Shown in pieces: positions 6,488-9,409 of a stretch of DNA of 9,409 nucleotides; position 1 is the first letter of the stretch; every line of letters starts with the position of its first letter. Both the position numbers and the translations under genes were made by a program. The DNA lies in the NCBI GenBank assembly GCA_021778935.1, contig JAJYBQ010000078.1, positions 1-9,409 of the forward strand. Direction: 5' to 3'. The notes below the pieces were generated by a model, which was given only the letters and a program-made list of their open reading frames with translations, searched no databases and was not told the origin of the DNA. The DNA is from Pseudomonadota bacterium. GTDB lineage: Bacteria; Pseudomonadota; Gammaproteobacteria; Burkholderiales; Burkholderiaceae.

Positions 6488-6546
6488 CATCCCGCCCCTG
6501 CAATGCCCGGCTGCCGCGCACACCCTTGCGACCCCCGTCGCGCAGC

Positions 6547-7353
6547 CTAGCGCGAGCCGGTCGCCCGAGGCTGTTCGATCAGCGCGTACGCGGAGTGGTT
6601 GTGGATCGACTCGAAATTCTCGGATTCGACCCGGAATGCGGCGACCCGGTGATCTTGACGCAGCGCCAGTGCGATGTCGCGCACCGTGTCCTCGACGAAC
6701 TTCGGGTTGTCGTACGCCCGTTCGGTGACGTACTTCTCGTCCGGGCGCTTGAGCACCCCCCACAGCTCGCAGGAAGCCGCTTCTTCGGCAATGCGGACCT
6801 GCTCTTCGACCGACATCGGCTCGACCGTCTCCACGTCGATGGTGATGTGCGAACGCTGGTTGTGCGCGCCATAGTCGGAGATGCGCTTGCTGCACGGGCA
6901 AAGGCTGGTGACCGGCACACAGACCTTCTGGCGAACGTGCGGCACCCCACGCTCCATCGACGCAGTCAGCGTCACGTCATAATCCATGAGGCTCCGAACG
7001 CCCGAGACCGGTGCGGACTTGTCGACGAAATACGGGAACCGGATTTCGATCCACCCCTGTTCGGCCTCCAGGTGCCGCAGCATTTCCCGCAGCAAAGCGC
7101 GCAACGACGCCATCGACATCGGCTCGCGGTGATTCTGCAGCACCTCCAGGAAACGCGACATATGCGTGCCCTTCCGTTCGCCGGGAAGCGCGACGAACAT
7201 GTCGAACGTGGCAACCGTAGCAACCGCCCCATCCCGCCCCGCCACGATCAACGGATGGCGCAAGGATTTCACCCCGACCCGATTGATCGCAATATTGCGA
7301 GGATCGATGGACGACTGCACATCCGGCAGCAAAACCAATTCGCGTGCGTTCAT
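6547..7353 (-). CDS. folE2: GTP cyclohydrolase FolE2 (type IB)
   Basis: FolE2 converts GTP to 7,8-dihydroneopterin triphosphate, the first step to folate and other pterins, and to queuosine in some organisms. The 268-residue product matches the family in length and order. [19 protein letters not shown] carries the metal-binding Cys of the CPCS motif and a conserved His/Arg set (about 149-167). Also present are [19 protein letters not shown] (about 50-68), [11 protein letters not shown] and the C-terminal [13 protein letters not shown]. Type IB enzymes are not strictly zinc-dependent, unlike FolE. The start is the ATG at 7353 with AGGAA about eight bases upstream; [15 protein letters not shown] fits the family. 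It is divergent from a LitR/CarH-like B12 photoreceptor gene across a 372-base spacer, which suggests light-linked expression. No Zur-type box was seen. Confidence 0.95.
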   Translation of the reverse strand: MNARELVLLPDVQSSIDPRNIAINRVGVKSLRHPLIVAGRDGAVATVATFDMFVALPGERKGTHMSRFLEVLQNHREPMSMASLRALLREMLRHLEAEQGWIEIRFPYFVDKSAPVSGVRSLMDYDVTLTASMERGVPHVRQKVCVPVTSLCPCSKRISDYGAHNQRSHITIDVETVEPMSVEEQVRIAEEAASCELWGVLKRPDEKYVTERAYDNPKFVEDTVRDIALALRQDHRVAAFRVESENFESIHNHSAYALIEQPRATGSR

Positions 7354-7446
7354 AGCATTGTTCCTGTCATAGAAATTTTCCTGCTGCACGCCCGAAGACT
7401 GCGGAATGTGCGCAACCGGACGAGGACGGCGGGACGGGACTCCGGA

Positions 7447-7452
7447 AATATA
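7447..7452 (-). promoter_or_regulatory. Candidate folE2 -10 element
   Basis: Read on the minus strand, TATATT matches the -10 consensus at five of six positions and would start a transcript with a leader of roughly 85 bases. No TTGACA-like -35 is found 16-18 bases upstream. The promoter may therefore need an activator or use an alternative (ECF) sigma factor; some known LitR systems include an ECF partner. Confidence 0.4.
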
Positions 7453-7474
7453 CCCGAGTACGACGATCGGGAAT
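7450..7474. promoter_or_regulatory. Candidate LitR/CarH operator over the folE2 promoter
   Basis: ATACCCGA and TCGGGAAT flank a 9-base centre. Seven of eight arm positions are complementary, giving a 25-bp dyad. It lies just upstream of, and overlaps, the folE2 -10, in the spacer region where MerR-family regulators typically bind. Binding by the divergent MerR/B12 regulator is inferred. Confidence 0.45.
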
Positions 7475-7646
7475 CGGATGGACCGACAGACTGCCGTCCC
7501 GAGCCCCCAGACCCCCGGCAGTTTGCAGAACTTCGTCCAAGGCATCAATACGTGACCCCCGCAAGTTTCTGCCAGCTCGTTTTGTCCAGGAAGTCCGCAT
7601 CGCAGGCCGCACAAACGCCCCTCTTTCCCAAGCATTGGATTCCGCC

Positions 7647-7682
7647 ATCCGGCACGGATATGGGAGTAGGATCCCCGATCCT
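7647..7682. promoter_or_regulatory. Twin dyads upstream of the litR-like gene
   Basis: Two perfect short dyads with 3-base centres, ATCCG-GCA-CGGAT (7647-7659) and AGGATC-CCC-GATCCT (7668-7682), have centres 22 bp apart, about two helical turns. They end 43 bases before the ATG and may be autoregulatory operator sites. The alternative upstream ATG at 7660 lies between them, which favours the start at 7726. Confidence 0.4.
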
Positions 7683-7725
7683 GACGCCGCGATGGCGGCA
7701 ACGCACTTCCCCGCCACGATTGTCC

Positions 7726-8682
7726 ATGACAAAAATCACCGCAGAGGACTTCGCCGACATCGGCGGCATCACCATCGCCGCCGTCGAGCGAGACACGGGC
7801 CTGACCAAGGACACCCTGCGGGTATGGGAACGCCGGTACGGCTTCCCGACACCACTACGCGATCGCTCCGGCCAGCGCGTGTACTCCCGCCGGGACATGG
7901 AAAAGCTCCGGCTCGTCAAGCGACTGCTCGACCACGGATATCGGCCCGGGAAGCTCCTGCCGCTCGACTCGGCCGATCTACTGCGACTCGCCGACGGGCT
8001 CCACCCTCCACCCCAGCGCCGCGAGGGGGCGCACCTCCGCCCCGACATCGAACCCTTGCTCGATCTTCTGCGCAAGCATCGGGTAGAGGAGTTGCGCCGG
8101 CAACTCGGCCAGTCGCTCCTGCGACTCGGCCTCGCGCAATTCCTGTCCGGCGTGATCGCCCCACTCAATGCCGCGGTGAACGATGCCTGGACCCGGGGCA
8201 AGCTCGAACTCTTCGAAGAACACATCTACGCCGAAGCGATCCAGTCCATCCTGCGCGACGCCATCGCCGGAATTCCGCGCCCGGGCAGTGATCCGCCGAT
8301 CGTCCTGCTCACTACGCTGCCGCGGGAAACCCACGCAGTCGGTCTGCTGATGTCGGAGGCGTTCTTCGCACTGGAAAGCTGCCGTTGCATCTCGCTGGGC
8401 GTGCAGACGCCTCTGCCCGACATCGTGCGCGCTGCCGAAGCGCTGCGCGCGCACATCGTATTCGTGTTCTTCGGCGATTCCGCCAATGCCGGCCTGGTCT
8501 CCAGCAGCATCGCGGAACTGCGCGCGGCCCTCCCCCCGCAGCACGAAGTCTGGGTAAGCGGCAGCACGCCGGTCCTGGAACGCCGCCTGCCCGAACATGT
8601 GACCTATCTTCGCACGCTGAGCGAAACCGGCGGTGCGCTGCTGCGCCGCCGCCAGGCACGTGTCCCCGGGGCGGACCAGTGA
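7726..8682 (+). CDS. litR: CarH/LitR-like B12-binding MerR-family photoreceptor regulator
   Basis: The 318-residue protein has an N-terminal MerR winged helix (about 15-80: [26 protein letters not shown], then [16 protein letters not shown]). A helical-bundle B12-capping domain (about 106-185) and a Rossmann-type cobalamin-binding domain (about 190-312) follow. It keeps the CarH photoreceptor signatures: W155, nine residues, then E165-H166 (Wx9EH), and E201-T-H203-A-V-G206 (ExHxxG) with His203 as the expected lower axial ligand. Proteins of this class bind adenosylcobalamin, repress in the dark as tetramers and release DNA when light breaks the Co-C bond. The residue after W155 is Thr, where T. 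thermophilus CarH has the His that forms the bis-His photoproduct. The start at 7726 fits the MerR N-terminus but has no clear ribosome binding site; an in-frame ATG at 7660 would add 22 residues. Light sensing is inferred, not shown. Confidence 0.87.
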   Translation: MTKITAEDFADIGGITIAAVERDTGLTKDTLRVWERRYGFPTPLRDRSGQRVYSRRDMEKLRLVKRLLDHGYRPGKLLPLDSADLLRLADGLHPPPQRREGAHLRPDIEPLLDLLRKHRVEELRRQLGQSLLRLGLAQFLSGVIAPLNAAVNDAWTRGKLELFEEHIYAEAIQSILRDAIAGIPRPGSDPPIVLLTTLPRETHAVGLLMSEAFFALESCRCISLGVQTPLPDIVRAAEALRAHIVFVFFGDSANAGLVSSSIAELRAALPPQHEVWVSGSTPVLERRLPEHVTYLRTLSETGGALLRRRQARVPGADQ

Positions 8683-8712
8683 TCCGGGGCGCAGGTCCCG
8701 CGGCCCCGGATC
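8681..8712 (+). terminator. Strong hairpin overlapping the litR-like stop codon
   Basis: GATCCGGGGC (8681-8690) and GCCCCGGATC (8703-8712) are perfect 10-bp arms with a 12-base loop that can extend the stem by a further GC/GC. The left arm contains the last two bases of the TGA stop. No T-run follows, so it may attenuate rather than end transcription into the next gene, or may stabilise the regulator mRNA. Confidence 0.5.
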
Positions 8713-8745
8713 CGATGCGCCTGCGGGATATGCCACACTACCGGG

Positions 8746-9409
8746 ATGCGCCGATCCGTTCCTGCCCACCTCGCCGCCCTCGTCCTGATTATCGGGTTGC
8801 CCGGCGCGGCGATTGCCGCGTCCGCCCCGCCGACGGCCAAGAGCGATGCGCTGCCGGTGTCCGCTCGACTCGAATATGCGACGACCGCAACGATGCAGTG
8901 GATGGGGCTGCCGCTCACCCTGCGCGGCCACACCGAGACGACCTGGAAATTTGACGGCACACATTACGACGCGCAACTGCGCATCGACCGGGTCGGGTTC
9001 ACGCAACACTCGGAGGGTCGCCTGCAAGCCAATGGTGCGCTGGCGCCGGAGCGGTATACGGAAAAACGGCCGTTCCACCACCCCGACGCCGTCACCTTGG
9101 ACTGGGCCCGAGGCCGGGTCCGGTACGACAACGCGTCGCCGCACCCGGCGCCGAAACCCGGCGCACAAGATCGTCTCAGCGTGCAGTTCGAGTTCGCGCG
9201 TCGGATGGAACGGAATGCGCAGGGATTCCAACCCGGCAACCGGGATCCGATCCGGCTCATCGGCACCCACGATGTCGATGACTGGCAGTTCACCGTGGGA
9301 CCCGCCGAAACCGTCGGCACGGGCCTCGGCCCGATGCCGACGATCCACCTGGCCGCCCGGCGACCCGCGGGCCGGGTGGAAGAAACGATGGACATCTGGC
9401 TCGGCGCGA
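8746..9409 (+). CDS. Secreted DUF3108-family protein (3' end beyond window)
   Basis: An open frame from the ATG at 8746 runs to the window edge (221 codons visible, no stop). Residues 1-24 form a signal peptide (MRRS, a hydrophobic run, then GAAIA), with cleavage likely after AIA or AAIAA. The mature part matches DUF3108 proteins: GFTQHSEGRLQANGALAPE, RYTEKRPFHHPDAVTLDW, PKPGAQDRLSVQFEFAR, DDWQFTVGPAETVGTGLGP and ETMDIWLGA. DUF3108 proteins are predicted periplasmic proteins of unknown function, often near purine or cell-envelope genes in betaproteobacteria. No in-frame ATG or GTG lies between the litR-like stop and this start, and the ribosome binding site is poor. The gap of 63 bases contains a strong hairpin, so it may or may not share a transcript with the regulator. 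Confidence 0.88.
   Translation, partial: MRRSVPAHLAALVLIIGLPGAAIAASAPPTAKSDALPVSARLEYATTATMQWMGLPLTLRGHTETTWKFDGTHYDAQLRIDRVGFTQHSEGRLQANGALAPERYTEKRPFHHPDAVTLDWARGRVRYDNASPHPAPKPGAQDRLSVQFEFARRMERNAQGFQPGNRDPIRLIGTHDVDDWQFTVGPAETVGTGLGPMPTIHLAARRPAGRVEETMDIWLGA

Larger units (their letters stand above)
7354..7725. other. 372-base divergent spacer between folE2 and litR-like gene
   Basis: No gene is recognised here. The spacer holds at least five short inverted repeats: 7450-7474, 7474-7486 (TCGG-N5-CCGA), 7490-7496 with 7516-7522 (ACTGCCG/CGGCAGT, 19-base loop), 7647-7659 and 7668-7682. A good -10 (TATATT) faces folE2. No convincing promoter faces the regulator gene. The length and dyad content suggest a regulatory hub serving both divergent genes. 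Confidence 0.6.

Noticed and set aside
6366..6521. N-terminal extension of argS by 52 codons
   Set aside because: The added residues come from spacer and the REP-like repeat ([11 protein letters not shown]) and do not resemble ArgS.
5971..7725. Plus-strand open frame upstream of, and in frame with, the litR-like gene
   Set aside because: It is antisense to argS and folE2 coding; the MerR domain begins just after the ATG at 7726, so the long extension is not coding.
7354..7725. Cobalamin or preQ1 riboswitch, or Zur box, upstream of folE2
   Set aside because: No B12-box-like, preQ1-aptamer-like or Zur-type palindrome was seen in the spacer on either strand.
7978..9348. 456-codon minus-strand open frame opposite litR-like and DUF3108 genes
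   Set aside because: Both plus-strand genes have clear domains; the antisense product is His/Arg/Gln-rich without motifs.

Overview
The window is GC-rich, densely coded bacterial chromosome that looks betaproteobacterial (Burkholderiales/Rhodocyclales type). The main reasons are the order argS, SPOR-domain gene, dsbA, short-chain dehydrogenase on one strand, a DUF3108 gene, a type II secretion gspE-gspF pair, and REP-like CTCTCCC/GGGAGAG hairpins. No mobile element, CRISPR array, tRNA or rRNA was recognised. The genus cannot be fixed from sequence reading alone.

Left part (1-2300). The last codons of gspE are followed by gspF on the plus strand. gspF is the last gsp gene here: the next gene converges on it. 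That gene encodes a 108-residue DsrC/TusE-family sulfur-relay-like protein that keeps the inner C-terminal cysteine but lacks the penultimate catalytic one. It is transcribed divergently from a MarR-family regulator, and a 21-bp dyad lies in the short shared promoter region. This is a self-contained regulator/target pair, probably sulfur- or redox-related.

Middle part (2350-6550). A minus-strand block reads, in transcription order, folE2 (GTP cyclohydrolase IB), argS (arginyl-tRNA synthetase), a membrane-anchored SPOR protein, dsbA (periplasmic disulfide oxidase) and an SDR oxidoreductase. argS and the SPOR gene are tightly linked. REP-like elements sit in the folE2-argS and dsbA-SDR gaps.

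Right part (7350-9409). A 372-bp spacer rich in inverted repeats separates folE2 from a divergent MerR-type regulator with a C-terminal cobalamin-binding domain. This protein keeps the Wx9EH and ExHxxG signatures of the CarH/LitR class of B12-dependent photoreceptors. Light-responsive regulators of this class are known to control photolyase/cryptochrome and folate/pterin genes, so the pairing with folE2 suggests light control of pterin synthesis. A strong hairpin overlaps the end of the regulator gene. A secreted DUF3108 protein follows and runs off the window.

The two points most worth following are the LitR/CarH-folE2 divergent pair with its candidate operators, and the MarR/DsrC-like divergent pair with a non-canonical cysteine pattern.
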